A stretch of 64,000 nt of DNA from CAWEPK01 sp963835595 (GCA_963835595.1 CAWIGL010000003.1:248001-312000); one strand, 5' to 3'. Shown: positions 16,518-26,312, counted from the stretch's first letter. Numbers and translations are program-made. Notes: generated by a model not told the origin, from the letters alone.

Positions 16518-18824
16518 ATGGAGCTGACTGCCGTAGGAAAAAGGATCCCCAAGAAAGACGCGCCGGCGAAAGTGGCGGGTAGCGCCGCCTATATCCAGGA
16601 CCTGGCCTTGCCTGGGATGCTCTATGGCAAGATACTCTACAGCAGGTATCCCCATGCCCGCATAAAGGCGATAGATACGACGGCCGCCGAGAGTCTGCCG
16701 GGGGTGAGGGCGGTCCTGACGGGCGCGACTATCCCGCCTTTCAAGTTCGGCGTCTATAAAGACAACCCGCCCCTCAAGAAGGAGAAGGTCTGCTCGCTCA
16801 GGGACGAGGTCGCCGCAGTAGCCGCGACGGACCCGGAGACTGCCGAAGAGGCCCTCGACCTGATTAAGGTCGAGTACGAGGAGCTTCCAGGCGTCTTCGA
16901 CCCCCTTGAGGCGATGAAGGAGGGCGCGCCCCTCGTCCACGAAGACCACGTCGGCGGCAAAGAGAAGAAGCCTACGAACGTCCTCAACATGCCCTGGAGG
17001 CTCATCACCGGCGACATCGAGGCGGCGAAGAAGGAGGCTGCCTTCGCAGTCCAGGGCGGCTACACCACGCAGTGGGTTACGCACTGCTGCCTCGGCACGA
17101 GCGGCTGCATCGCCCAGCTCGACACGTCGAACAACCTCACCATGTACAGCAACACCCAGATACCCTACCTCGCCCAGAGGGACTTCATCGACGCCCTCGG
17201 CGCATTCGGGATGAAGGGGAGGCGGGTAAGGGTCGTCCAGAGCGCCATCGGCGGCGGCTTCGGGAGCAAGCTCGACACATACGCCTATGAATATATAGCG
17301 ATCCTCCTTGCCCTGGCGGCAAGGCGGCCGGTAAAGATCGTCTTCACGCGGGAAGAAGAGTTCCTTGCGACATCGCCTAGGCAGTGCACGATAACGCGCG
17401 TCTCCCACGGCTGCGCCAAGGACGGCAGGCTCCTCTTCAGGGAGATGGAGATGATCCTCGACAACGGCGCGTACACGTCGTGGGGGGCCACCACCCCGTC
17501 CGTCATGATGCTGCCTATCTCGTCGCTTTACAAGGTGCCGAACGTAAAATACACGGCAAAGTGCGTCTACACGAACAATACGTACAGCCAGGCGATGAGG
17601 GGCTACGGGAACCCCCAGGCGACCTTCGCCATCGAGTCCTCCATGGAGGAGCTTGCCGAGACGGCGGGCTTCGACCCTTACGAGTTCAGGCTGATAAACG
17701 CGAACGAGCCGGGAGAGACGACCCCCCAGAAGTTCAAGATCACGACCTGCGGCATGAAGGAGTGCATGTCCGAGGTGAAGAAAAGGCTGGGCTGGGGCGG
17801 CAAGCGCAACGAGAAAACGGGCCGGGGCTTCGGCATGGCCTCCCTCATCCACGTCGGCGGCGGCGCGCGCGTTTACAAGTCGGACGGGTGCGGCACGATC
17901 ATCAAGGTCGATGACTACGGGAAGGTCGATGTGTTCACAGGCTCGTCGGATATCGGGCAGGGGTCGGAGACGATCATCGCCCAGATCGTCGCCGAGGTCC
18001 TGGGCGTATCGACGGACGACGTAAACGTCATCAACAACGACACGGACATCTGCCCCTGGGACGTGGGCGTCCACGCGAGCCGTACGACGTTTGTCGCGGG
18101 CAACTCGGCCCTGGGCGCAGCCATGAAGATCAAGCAGCAGATCATGGAGGCTGCCGGGCAGGCTCTCAATGAGGACCCATCCGGGCTTGAGCTTGCGCGC
18201 GGCCTGATATGGGCCAGGCACGACAAGGAGAAGAACATCGCCCTCGGCAAGGTGCTGCGGAACGCGCACTATATGTCGGGCGGGAAGATGCTGATGGCGG
18301 AGTATTTCTACGACCCGCCGAATGAGAACTTCGACCGGGAGTTCAAGGGGAACCTCTCCGTTACATACGCCTATGGGGCGCACGGCGTCGAGGTGGAAGT
18401 GGACAAGGAGACGGGCCGGGTCAGGATCGTCAACTACGTGGCCGCCCACGACGTGGGCAAGGCGCTCAACCCCATGCTCCTCGAAGGGCAGATATCGGGC
18501 GGCGGCGTGATGGGCCTCGGCTACGCCCTATCCGAGAAGATGGACTACAGGAACGGCAGGCTGATGAACGCCAATTACCTCGACTACAAGCTGCTTACCG
18601 CCAAGGACATACCGCCCATGCAGGCGGTCATCGTCGAGACGGACGAGAAAGACGGTCCCTTCGGGGCGAAAGGCATCGGCGAGCCGGGCCTCGTGCCGAC
18701 TGCGCCCGCCATAGCGAACGCCATATACGACGCCGTGGGCGTGCGGATAAGGGACCTCCCGATAACGCCGGAGAAGTTGCTGGCTGCGCTGAAGGCGAAG
18801 GAGAAAGAAGGGGGACCGGCGTGA
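16518..18824 (+). CDS. Molybdenum cofactor-binding large subunit of a molybdenum hydroxylase
   Basis: This 768-residue catalytic subunit would hydroxylate (or reductively dehydroxylate) a ring or aldehyde carbon at a molybdopterin-cytosine dinucleotide site. VQSAIGGGFGSKLDTYAYE and QAMRGYGNPQ are Moco-contact motifs, SSDIGQGSET is the next, and GIGEPGLVPTAPA contains the catalytic Glu near the C-terminus. No signal peptide is visible, so it is cytoplasmic. The stop overlaps the hyuA start (GTGA). Pairing with HyuAB suggests an N-heterocycle converted to a lactam that is then opened, which is inference. Confidence 0.93.
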   Translation: MELTAVGKRIPKKDAPAKVAGSAAYIQDLALPGMLYGKILYSRYPHARIKAIDTTAAESLPGVRAVLTGATIPPFKFGVYKDNPPLKKEKVCSLRDEVAAVAATDPETAEEALDLIKVEYEELPGVFDPLEAMKEGAPLVHEDHVGGKEKKPTNVLNMPWRLITGDIEAAKKEAAFAVQGGYTTQWVTHCCLGTSGCIAQLDTSNNLTMYSNTQIPYLAQRDFIDALGAFGMKGRRVRVVQSAIGGGFGSKLDTYAYEYIAILLALAARRPVKIVFTREEEFLATSPRQCTITRVSHGCAKDGRLLFREMEMILDNGAYTSWGATTPSVMMLPISSLYKVPNVKYTAKCVYTNNTYSQAMRGYGNPQATFAIESSMEELAETAGFDPYEFRLINANEPGETTPQKFKITTCGMKECMSEVKKRLGWGGKRNEKTGRGFGMASLIHVGGGARVYKSDGCGTIIKVDDYGKVDVFTGSSDIGQGSETIIAQIVAEVLGVSTDDVNVINNDTDICPWDVGVHASRTTFVAGNSALGAAMKIKQQIMEAAGQALNEDPSGLELARGLIWARHDKEKNIALGKVLRNAHYMSGGKMLMAEYFYDPPNENFDREFKGNLSVTYAYGAHGVEVEVDKETGRVRIVNYVAAHDVGKALNPMLLEGQISGGGVMGLGYALSEKMDYRNGRLMNANYLDYKLLTAKDIPPMQAVIVETDEKDGPFGAKGIGEPGLVPTAPAIANAIYDAVGVRIRDLPITPEKLLAALKAKEKEGGPA

Positions 18825-20923
18825 AGAAGGCAGAAAGGTGCTACAGGCTGGGCTGCGACATAGGCGGGACGTTCACCGACTTCGTCCTCCTCGACGACGA
18901 GACGGGCGAGATAAGGACGAGCAAGTGCCTAACTACGCCGAAAGACCCCTCCGACGCGGTGGAGCAGGGGATAAGGACGCTTGAGGGGATCGCGCCGGGG
19001 TTCGTGCCGAGGCTCAACGAGCTTATCCACGGCACGACGCTCGTCATCAACTCGATCATCGAGCGAAAGGGCGCGCGGACGGCCCTCATCACGACGAAGG
19101 GCTTCCGGGACGTGCTGGAGATAGGCCGCGAGATACGCTACGCCCCCTATGACATCTTCGCCGAGTTCCCCACGCCCCTCGTGCCGAGGCGGTTCCGCTT
19201 CGAGGTCGATGAGAGGGTGCGCAGCGACGGCACGGTGATAAAGGCCCTGAAAGCCCAGGAGGCAAAGCGCCTCGTAAAGACGCTGCCCGCCCTCGGCATC
19301 GAGTCGGTCGCCATCTGCCTGCTCAACTCCTTCGAGAACCCAGCCCACGAGCTTATGGTGAAAAAGATCGTCGAGGAGGAGATGCCCGGCGTCCCCATCT
19401 CGATCTCTTATGAAGTCCTCCCCCAGATAAAGGAATACGAGAGGACAAGCACTACCGTCACCAACGCATACGTCAAGCCGCTTACGGGCAAGTACCTCTC
19501 GAAGCTCGCGGGCAGGCTGAAATCCATCGGGTTCAAAGGCAAGCTCTTCATCATGCTTTCGAGCGGCGGAGTCACCTCCGTAGAGACGGCCGCGCGGTTC
19601 CCCGTGCGCATCATCGAGTCGGGGCCGACGGCAGCCGTGATCGCGGGCCAGTACTACGGGAGGCACTTCGACATCCCGGAGATGTTCTGCTTCGACATGG
19701 GCGGCACGACGGCCAAATCGTGCCTCATACAGAAAGGCGTCGCCGGCGTCGTCCCGACCTTCGAGGTGGGGCGCGTCCAGCGGTTCATGAAGGGCAGCGG
19801 CCTTACGATCCAGGTGCCCGTCGTTGACCTCATGGAGATAGGCGCGGGGGGAGGCAGCATCGCAAAGGTGAGCAAGATGGGGACGCTCCAGGTGGGGCCG
19901 GAAAGCTCCGGGGCCGACCCGGGGCCCGTCTGCTACGGCAGGGGCGGGACCGACCCGTGCGTCACGGACGCCGACCTGCTCCTCGGCTACCTCGACGAGA
20001 GCTATTTCCTCGGCGGCGAGATGAAGCTCGACAAGGAGGCGGCCAGGCGCGCAGTCATGGAGCGCATCGCGAAGCCCCTCGGAGTCTCCTACGTGCAGGC
20101 GATCTGGGGCATCCACGATGTCATAAACGAGACGATGGCCGCCGCAGCCAAGACGCACATCGCCGAAAAAGGCGGCAACCCGAAGATCGTGACCATAGCG
20201 GCCTTCGGCGGCGCAGGGCCGGTCCATGCCTACGGCCTCGCCCAGAAGCTGGGGGCGCCTCGCCTCCTTGTACCGCCCAATGCAGGCGTCGGCTCCGCGC
20301 TCGGCTTCTTCACCGCCCCGCGCGCCTTCGACCTTCTGAGGAGCCACAAGGTGGCCCTCAACGAGGCGCGCTTCGACGAGATAGAGGCCATTTTCAAGGC
20401 CCTTGAGGCGGAGGCGGCCGCGACGCTGCAAAAAGACAGCACGGGCGAGTCAATCAAATTCGAGAGGTCCCTCGACATGCGCTTTGTCGGCCAGGGCGCG
20501 GAGACGAACGTGCCTGCCCCTCCGAAGCCTTTTCCCAGGGTGGAAAAAGGCGAGGTCCGAAAGGCGTTCGACGAGGTCTACGAGAGGCTGTACGGGCGGA
20601 CCTACCCCGACTCGGAGGTCGAGTTCATCAACTTCAGGGTGAGGGCGGTGCTGCCGGAGAAGCTCCTGCAACTGCCTAAGCTTGCGAAGAAAAAGGGGCA
20701 GAGGCTCGACGCTGCGGTCAAAGGGACGCGCAAGGCGTACTCCCCCATCGCCAGGGACTTCGTCCCCTACACCGTGTACGACCGCTACAAGCTCTTCCCG
20801 GACGCTGCTTTCCGAGGCCCCGCCATCATCGAGGAGAGGGAATCGACCCTGATCGTCGGCGAGAGGGCCGTCGTGCGGACGGACGGGTTCGGGTTCCTTC
20901 GGGTCGATCTCAAGGAGGCGTGA
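18821..20923 (+). CDS. hyuA: Hydantoinase/oxoprolinase subunit A
   Basis: This 700-residue ASKHA-fold subunit is the ATP-hydrolysing partner of HyuB in ATP-dependent opening of cyclic amides, and is related to acetone and acetophenone carboxylase subunits. It begins with GCDIGGTFTDFVLLDD, the phosphate-1 motif. GTTLVINSIIERKGARTALI and CFDMGGTTAKSCLI are family blocks, and GAGGGSIAKVSKMG leads to VGPESSGADPGPVCYGRGG. It starts at GTG overlapping the Mo-subunit stop, and hyuB follows immediately. Hydantoinase versus carboxylase function cannot be separated by eye; no third acetone-carboxylase-like small subunit is next to it. Confidence 0.92.
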   Translation: MKKAERCYRLGCDIGGTFTDFVLLDDETGEIRTSKCLTTPKDPSDAVEQGIRTLEGIAPGFVPRLNELIHGTTLVINSIIERKGARTALITTKGFRDVLEIGREIRYAPYDIFAEFPTPLVPRRFRFEVDERVRSDGTVIKALKAQEAKRLVKTLPALGIESVAICLLNSFENPAHELMVKKIVEEEMPGVPISISYEVLPQIKEYERTSTTVTNAYVKPLTGKYLSKLAGRLKSIGFKGKLFIMLSSGGVTSVETAARFPVRIIESGPTAAVIAGQYYGRHFDIPEMFCFDMGGTTAKSCLIQKGVAGVVPTFEVGRVQRFMKGSGLTIQVPVVDLMEIGAGGGSIAKVSKMGTLQVGPESSGADPGPVCYGRGGTDPCVTDADLLLGYLDESYFLGGEMKLDKEAARRAVMERIAKPLGVSYVQAIWGIHDVINETMAAAAKTHIAEKGGNPKIVTIAAFGGAGPVHAYGLAQKLGAPRLLVPPNAGVGSALGFFTAPRAFDLLRSHKVALNEARFDEIEAIFKALEAEAAATLQKDSTGESIKFERSLDMRFVGQGAETNVPAPPKPFPRVEKGEVRKAFDEVYERLYGRTYPDSEVEFINFRVRAVLPEKLLQLPKLAKKKGQRLDAAVKGTRKAYSPIARDFVPYTVYDRYKLFPDAAFRGPAIIEERESTLIVGERAVVRTDGFGFLRVDLKEA

Positions 20924-20925
20924 AA

Positions 20926-22662
20926 ATGGCATCGCGATTCGATCCTATTACGCTGGAGATACTCTGGCGCAGGCTCATATCGATAGTGGACGAGGCGGAC
21001 GGCACGGTCGCCCGCACGGCGTTTTCGAGCCTGCTGCGCGATGCCCACGACTACACCTGCATGTTCACCGACCGGAAGGGCCGCGAGCTTGCCCAGGGCA
21101 GCTTCGCGACGCCGGGCCAGTCGGGCGCGATGGCGCTAGGCATAAAGAACCTCGTGACGCGGTTTCCCCTCGATGTATACAAACCGGGGGACGTCTTCAT
21201 CACGAACGACCCGTGGGCCCTTGCCGGCCACCTGAACGATGTCTGCGTGATGAGCCCGATATTTTATGAAGGTAAGGTCGTCGCCTTCACGGCGTGCGTA
21301 TTCCACCATTCGGATATCGGCGGCCGCGTCTCCTCCGACAACCACGACGTCTTCGAGGAGGGCCTGTTTATCCCCCTCGTCAAGCTCTACGACGGCGGCG
21401 TCCTGAACGAGTCGGTCATGGAGATGATCCGGTGGAACGTGCGGACCCCCGACGAGGTCATAGGCGACATACGGTCGCAGATCGCGGCTAACCACGTATG
21501 CGCGGACAAGGTGAGCCGGATGCTCAGGGAGAACGGCCTGCCCGGGCTTGACGACCTTGCGGACGAGATCATAGGCCGCACGGAAAAGAGCATGAGGGAG
21601 GAGATCGCGAAGGTCCCCGACGGCCTCTACAGGGCGGAAGGCATCGTCGAGCAGACGAAGGGCAGCGGCGACGTTGTAATCAAGGCTGCCATAAAAGTGA
21701 AGGGCAGCGACATCTCCGTGGACCTCGCCGGCTCCTCGCCGCAGGTCAACTGGGGCGGCAACGTGGTCTTCAATTTCACTTACGCCTACGTCTTCATGGC
21801 GATGAAGAGCATGTTCGGCCCGGACATCCCGAACAACGACGGGTGCGCGAGGCCCATACACCTCAAGGCCCCCGAAGGCAGCGTAGTCAATTGCCGCTTC
21901 CCGGCTGCCGTAGCGGCAAGGCTCGTGATCGGCCATTTCCTCACGGAGATCATCTACAGGGCGATGTCTGCCGCGCTGCCGTCGAAGGTGATAGCCGCGA
22001 GCGGCGGCACGCCTGCCGTTATGAACGTCTTCTACGGTAAGAGGAACAACGGGAGGCCGTGGCACTCGGTCATCATCAGGGGCGGCGGCATGGGGGCCGG
22101 CGCGGCGAACGACGGCAATTACGTCTATATCTTCCCTGCAAACGGCGCGGGCACGCCCGTCGAGATATTCGAGAGCGATACCCCCCTGATCGTCGAGCGG
22201 AGGGAGCTCCTCGCGGACTCCGGCGGGCCTGGGAAGATGAAGGGCGGCCTGGGGAAGAGGATCGTCTTCAGGGTCCCCAACGACGCATACGCGCCCATAC
22301 CCCCCGTAAACCTGGGGATGCAGTCGGGCCGGTACGTCTATCCGCCGGAGGGGCTTTTCGGCGGCCGTCCGGGGGCCAGGGCGCGCTTCCTCGTAAACGG
22401 CGGCCAGGGCAACCCTTACGGCCTGACGCAGCTTGTCCCCGGCGACGTGATCACCATCGACGCGCCGGGCGGCGGCGGGTACGGGCAGCCCTTCGAGAGG
22501 GACCCCGAAATGGTAGAGAGCGACGTAGCGGAGGGCTATGTTTCCATCGAGGCGGCGAAGAGCGAATATGGGGTGGTGATCGACCCGGCCACGATGAAGG
22601 CCGACGTAAAGGCGACGCGCAGCCTGCGGGCCGGGAGGAAGAAACGCTCGTCAGCGAAATGA
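20926..22662 (+). CDS. hyuB: Hydantoinase/oxoprolinase subunit B
   Basis: This 578-residue subunit carries the second half of the active site of the HyuAB enzyme. Typical segments are DPITLEILWRRLISI near the start, DVFITNDPWALAGHLNDV, VFHHSDIGGRV (metal-binding His pair) and the C-terminal GDVITIDAPGGGGYGQPFER. The start at ATG 20926 is chosen because AAGGAGG lies 8 bases before it; a GTG two codons upstream overlaps the hyuA stop. The pair is contiguous with the Mo hydroxylase, supporting a joint pathway. Confidence 0.92.
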   Translation: MASRFDPITLEILWRRLISIVDEADGTVARTAFSSLLRDAHDYTCMFTDRKGRELAQGSFATPGQSGAMALGIKNLVTRFPLDVYKPGDVFITNDPWALAGHLNDVCVMSPIFYEGKVVAFTACVFHHSDIGGRVSSDNHDVFEEGLFIPLVKLYDGGVLNESVMEMIRWNVRTPDEVIGDIRSQIAANHVCADKVSRMLRENGLPGLDDLADEIIGRTEKSMREEIAKVPDGLYRAEGIVEQTKGSGDVVIKAAIKVKGSDISVDLAGSSPQVNWGGNVVFNFTYAYVFMAMKSMFGPDIPNNDGCARPIHLKAPEGSVVNCRFPAAVAARLVIGHFLTEIIYRAMSAALPSKVIAASGGTPAVMNVFYGKRNNGRPWHSVIIRGGGMGAGAANDGNYVYIFPANGAGTPVEIFESDTPLIVERRELLADSGGPGKMKGGLGKRIVFRVPNDAYAPIPPVNLGMQSGRYVYPPEGLFGGRPGARARFLVNGGQGNPYGLTQLVPGDVITIDAPGGGGYGQPFERDPEMVESDVAEGYVSIEAAKSEYGVVIDPATMKADVKATRSLRAGRKKRSSAK

Positions 22663-22701
22663 TTGCCTCAAAAAATATGGTATAGTGGGTGAGTGCCATC
22701 C

Positions 22702-23919
22702 ATGTACAGCAGTCTTTATGACCTGATGTTTTCCTTCGGCCCCAGGCTCGTCTATACGGTGGGCCTCTCAAAAGGGGCAAAAAAGGCGCCGCCCGGCGTC
22801 CATTTCGAGTCATGCGTCAACGAGAAGGCGGCCTACGAGATGGCCCTTGCCGGGTCCTACGCGGCAAAAAAGACGGCCTGCCTTTTTTCCGTAGAGGGCG
22901 TCTACGACGCCTTGGACCCATTGATGAGCTCTGCCTATACCGGCGTGAAGGGCGGCATGGTCGTCGTCTGCGTCAAGGAAAGCGCCCTCGACGTAACGCC
23001 CCTCGGCCCGTTCTCTAAGCTGCCCGTCCTCGTCTCCGACGGCACGGCAAGCGACCTGGCCTCGGCCCTTGGCTTTGCCTTCGACTTATCGGGGCGCTAC
23101 GAGATGCCCTGCCTCGTCGAGACGCTGCCGCCAAAGGGCCGGAGGCGGCCGAAGGCGGCCGGAACGGCCGCAGCAGGGAGCGAGATGTCCGTTTTCACGA
23201 AGGAGACGGGGCGCTGGGCCGCCATACCTAAATTCAGATACCAGCTCCACAAGGCGCTAAACGCGAAGATAGAGCGGATCCGCGAGGAGTTCGAGACATA
23301 CGGCGGCAACGTGCGCGCCATCAAAGGGGCGCACGGCATCCTGACGCACCTGGCCTGCACCGACGCGATGCCGGCCGGGGCGAGCGTGCTGGCCCTGGGG
23401 TCGGTCTTCCCTCTACCCCTCCGGCTCGTCGGGCAGTTCGCCCAAGGCATGGAAGACGTGGCCGTGATCGAAGGCGGCTATCCCGCCATCGAGGTGCAGT
23501 TGCGCGCAGGCGGCATCGACGGGCGGCTCTGCAAAAGCGCGCCGGCCGGCGCGAAGTCCGGCGGAAGGGCGGCGCCTGCCGAAAGGCTTTTCGGCCTTAC
23601 CGTCGTCAGGGACCGTCTCGGCCCCGCCTCGTCGATAAACATCGCCCACGGTATGGCAAAGGCCGGGGTGAAGGGCCTTCTCGCCCTCACGGACGCGGGC
23701 GCCTTCCTCCATTCGGGCCTCCCCGCGTTCGTCAATACTATTTATAACGGCTCCGATTACCTCCTCGCCATAAAGACGGACGGGAGGGAGGAAGAGATCG
23801 GCCGTGCCTTGAGGGGCTTCGGCTTCGACCGTATCTCCCGCCTGGCGTCGCCGGCCGACATCCGTAAATACAGGGACGAAGGGCGGCTTACCGTGCTTTT
23901 CCATGAAGGTGACTTGTGA
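22702..23919 (+). CDS. Degenerate indolepyruvate oxidoreductase alpha-like protein lacking TPP and ferredoxin motifs
   Basis: This 405-residue protein aligns with IorA along its N-terminal and middle domains: NEKAAYEMALAGSYAAKK, then SSAYTGVKGGMVVVCVKE, and later PLPLRLVGQFAQGMEDVAVI. Its last part resembles the TPP domain (INIAHGMAKAGVKG then AGAFLHSGLPAFVNTIYN) but the GDS and DNxTTAMTG motifs that bind Mg-TPP in the intact neighbour are TDA and KTDGREEE. There is no C-terminal ferredoxin domain. It overlaps iorB (GTGA) and is followed by a complete iorA, so it probably works as a non-catalytic or regulatory partner. A GTG three codons upstream is an alternative start. Confidence 0.75.
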   Translation: MYSSLYDLMFSFGPRLVYTVGLSKGAKKAPPGVHFESCVNEKAAYEMALAGSYAAKKTACLFSVEGVYDALDPLMSSAYTGVKGGMVVVCVKESALDVTPLGPFSKLPVLVSDGTASDLASALGFAFDLSGRYEMPCLVETLPPKGRRRPKAAGTAAAGSEMSVFTKETGRWAAIPKFRYQLHKALNAKIERIREEFETYGGNVRAIKGAHGILTHLACTDAMPAGASVLALGSVFPLPLRLVGQFAQGMEDVAVIEGGYPAIEVQLRAGGIDGRLCKSAPAGAKSGGRAAPAERLFGLTVVRDRLGPASSINIAHGMAKAGVKGLLALTDAGAFLHSGLPAFVNTIYNGSDYLLAIKTDGREEEIGRALRGFGFDRISRLASPADIRKYRDEGRLTVLFHEGDL

Positions 23920-24506
23920 GGCGGCCTGCGAAGTGGGAGATCGTCTGCACCGGGGTCGGCGGGAGGGGCGTGCTCCTCGCCTCCGCCGTCCTGATCGAGA
24001 CTGCGACGGCCGCAGGGTACCGCGCCGTGGCATCCGACGAGCTCGGCATGAGCCAGCGGGGCGGCTCGGTCGTCTCGATGCTCAAGGTCGGCTCTTTCCG
24101 CAGCCCTTTCGTGGGCAGGGAGAACGCGGACGTGCTGCTTTCGTTCGAGGAGAGCGAGTTTTACCGCAACCTGACCTTCCTGAAAGAAGGCAGCCTCGCC
24201 ATCGTCAATACCTCAAGGCGCGAGATACCGTCTGCTGTCGCGGCCCTGCTCGATGCGAGGGGCATCAACTGCCGCCTCGCCGATGCGGACGCAATCGCGA
24301 ACAGCCACGGCTCTATGCAGGCGTCGAATATGGCGATGCTCGGCTTTTTTTCGCACTTCGGCTTGGGCCCCTTTACGTTCGACGGCATCCTCGGCGCAAT
24401 CGGGCGCAAGGTCGCCCCCAGGCTCTTCGAGACGAACAGGGCCGTCTGCGCAGAAGGCAGGGGCGCAGCCGCCCGTGCGACAGGGGGACGCGAGGTGCGG
24501 CCGTGA
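23916..24506 (+). CDS. iorB: Indolepyruvate:ferredoxin oxidoreductase beta subunit-like
   Basis: This 196-residue gamma/beta-type subunit belongs to the 2-oxoacid:ferredoxin oxidoreductases that make acyl-CoA, CO2 and reduced ferredoxin from 2-oxoacids. It starts WEIVCTGVGGRGVLLAS, the family phosphate-binding loop, followed by SDELGMSQRGGSVVS, which is diagnostic for IorB. The length matches IorB. Starts and stops overlap its neighbours on both sides as GTGA, so all three ior-type genes are translationally coupled. Confidence 0.9.
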   Translation: MRRPAKWEIVCTGVGGRGVLLASAVLIETATAAGYRAVASDELGMSQRGGSVVSMLKVGSFRSPFVGRENADVLLSFEESEFYRNLTFLKEGSLAIVNTSRREIPSAVAALLDARGINCRLADADAIANSHGSMQASNMAMLGFFSHFGLGPFTFDGILGAIGRKVAPRLFETNRAVCAEGRGAAARATGGREVRP

Positions 24507-26269
24507 GCGCGGCGGAGGTCATGATAGGCAACCAGGCAATCGCCCTCGGCCTCGTCGAGGCCGGGCTTGAGGTCGCCTCGGCGTACCCCGGCACGCCAAG
24601 CTCGGAGATACTGCCCGCAGTGATCGCATTCAAGCGGCTGTACAAGAAAGAGATACATACCGAGTGGTCCGTCAACGAGCGGGTCGCTATGGAGGTCGCC
24701 TTCGGGGCTGCGATGGCGGGCAGGAAGGCCGCCTGCATGATGAAGCAGGTAGGGCTGAACGTCGCCTTCACCCCGTTCATCCGGGGGAAAGACGTGGGCA
24801 TAAAGGGCGGGCTCGTCGTCGTCTCGTGCGACGACCCGGGGCCGCAGTCCTCACAGACCGAGCAGGATTCCCGCCTCATAGCCATGCTTTTCGGCTTCCC
24901 CGTCTTCGACGCAGCGTCGCCGGAGGACGCGCGGCAGTTGGCGGCGTATGCCCTCGCGTATTCCGTCCGGACCCGTTGGCCCGTATTGCTCAGGTCAACC
25001 CACAGGGTCAGCCACGCCAGAGAGGCGATCAGCCTCGACGCCCCGGCCGAAGGCGGGGCTATCGACGAGGGCGTGAAGATGTCAGGCGGCAAAAGGCTCG
25101 GCGTCCTCTCGTCGGGCATGGGATATAACGTCGCAATGGACGTGCTTGGCGAGCTGGGCCTGGAAAAGAACGTCTCCCTTTACAAGGCGGCGCAGATATT
25201 CCCCTGCCGCCCCGATATGCTCCGCTTCGCAGACTCGATGGAAAGCCTCCTTGTCCTTGAGGAGACGGACGAGGTCCTGGAGGCGCTCGTTGCGGGCAGG
25301 ACAAAGGTCCTCGGCAGGTCTACGGGCCACGTCCCGCGCCAGGGGGAGCTGACCTACGATGTCGTGCGGTCGATCGTCCAGGGCGTCGCCGAAGAGACGG
25401 GCCTGAAGGCGCGCCGCTTCTCCCCGGACGCATCCATAGAGGCGGCGGTGAGCAGCGTCCCGTTCCCGCCCAGGCCGCCGAAGCTCTGCGCGGGCTGCCC
25501 GCACAGGGCCTCATTCTACGCGATGCGGCAGGCGTTCCCGAAGGCCGTCTTTCCGGGGGACATCGGCTGCTATACCCTCGGCACGGCCCAGGGCGCAGTC
25601 GATACGTGCGTGGACATGGGCGGCAGCATCGGCCTTGCCTCCGGGTTCTCCGAGACTTACGAACAGGACGGGCAGGACGTGCCGATCCTTGCCTCCATCG
25701 GCGACTCGACCTTCTTCCACGCGGCCCTTCCCCTGATATACGATGCGGCGGCCACAGGCAGGCGGTTCATCGCCGTCATACTGGATAACGGCACAACGGC
25801 TATGACGGGGATGCAGCCGACGCCGGGAAGCGGGATGAGGGCGGAAGGGAAGAGCGAATATGCCGTCTCGATAGAAGAAACGGTAGCCGGCCTGGGCGTC
25901 GGGTTCGTCAGGACCGTAGACCCCTACGACATACCGCTCATGATAAAGACGTTGAAAGAGGCGCAGCAGCACATGAGATCGACGGGCCGGGGGCCGGCGG
26001 CAGTCATCGCCAGGCACCCGTGCCTACTGTTTTCGAAGGCGGGCAGGAAGGCGTATTCTGACGACCTCGACCTGGCCGCTACGTGCAACGGGTGCAAAAG
26101 GTGCATCAAGCTTTTCGACTGTCCCGGCTTCATTTTCGACGAGGAAACGAAGAAGGTCAGGCGCGATGAAGGGCTGTGCGTCAACTGTGGAATGTGCCTT
26201 TTCGTCTGTCCGCAGAAAAAGAAAGACGGGCGCGCGCGTCCGGGCAAAGGGGAGGCGGACATAACGTAA
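24503..26269 (+). CDS. iorA: Indolepyruvate:ferredoxin oxidoreductase alpha subunit-like
   Basis: This 588-residue subunit has the pyrimidine-binding domain (ALGLVEAGLEVASAYPGTPS), the C2-like domain, and a TPP domain with CAGCPHR, GDIGCYTLG, IGDSTFFH and DNGTTAMTG. It ends with a ferredoxin domain (CNGCKRC, then CVNCGMCLFVCP) for two [4Fe-4S] clusters. Related enzymes act on aryl pyruvates, and some homologues act as aryl-CoA ligases, so the substrate is open. The start is GTG 24503, overlapping the iorB stop. Confidence 0.92.
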   Translation: MSAAEVMIGNQAIALGLVEAGLEVASAYPGTPSSEILPAVIAFKRLYKKEIHTEWSVNERVAMEVAFGAAMAGRKAACMMKQVGLNVAFTPFIRGKDVGIKGGLVVVSCDDPGPQSSQTEQDSRLIAMLFGFPVFDAASPEDARQLAAYALAYSVRTRWPVLLRSTHRVSHAREAISLDAPAEGGAIDEGVKMSGGKRLGVLSSGMGYNVAMDVLGELGLEKNVSLYKAAQIFPCRPDMLRFADSMESLLVLEETDEVLEALVAGRTKVLGRSTGHVPRQGELTYDVVRSIVQGVAEETGLKARRFSPDASIEAAVSSVPFPPRPPKLCAGCPHRASFYAMRQAFPKAVFPGDIGCYTLGTAQGAVDTCVDMGGSIGLASGFSETYEQDGQDVPILASIGDSTFFHAALPLIYDAAATGRRFIAVILDNGTTAMTGMQPTPGSGMRAEGKSEYAVSIEETVAGLGVGFVRTVDPYDIPLMIKTLKEAQQHMRSTGRGPAAVIARHPCLLFSKAGRKAYSDDLDLAATCNGCKRCIKLFDCPGFIFDEETKKVRRDEGLCVNCGMCLFVCPQKKKDGRARPGKGEADIT

Positions 26270-26312
26270 AAACGGGGCTCTGCGGTCCAGAGAGCCAACG
26301 AGAGGAGGCGTT

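Noticed and set aside
16131..18449. 772-codon minus-strand frame opposite the Mo hydroxylase subunits
   Set aside because: It crosses two well-recognised genes on the other strand and has no recognisable domain.
15077..18824. 4-Hydroxybenzoyl-CoA reductase identity for the Mo hydroxylase
   Set aside because: The FAD subunit lacks the extra cysteine-rich loop that binds the additional [4Fe-4S] cluster in that enzyme.
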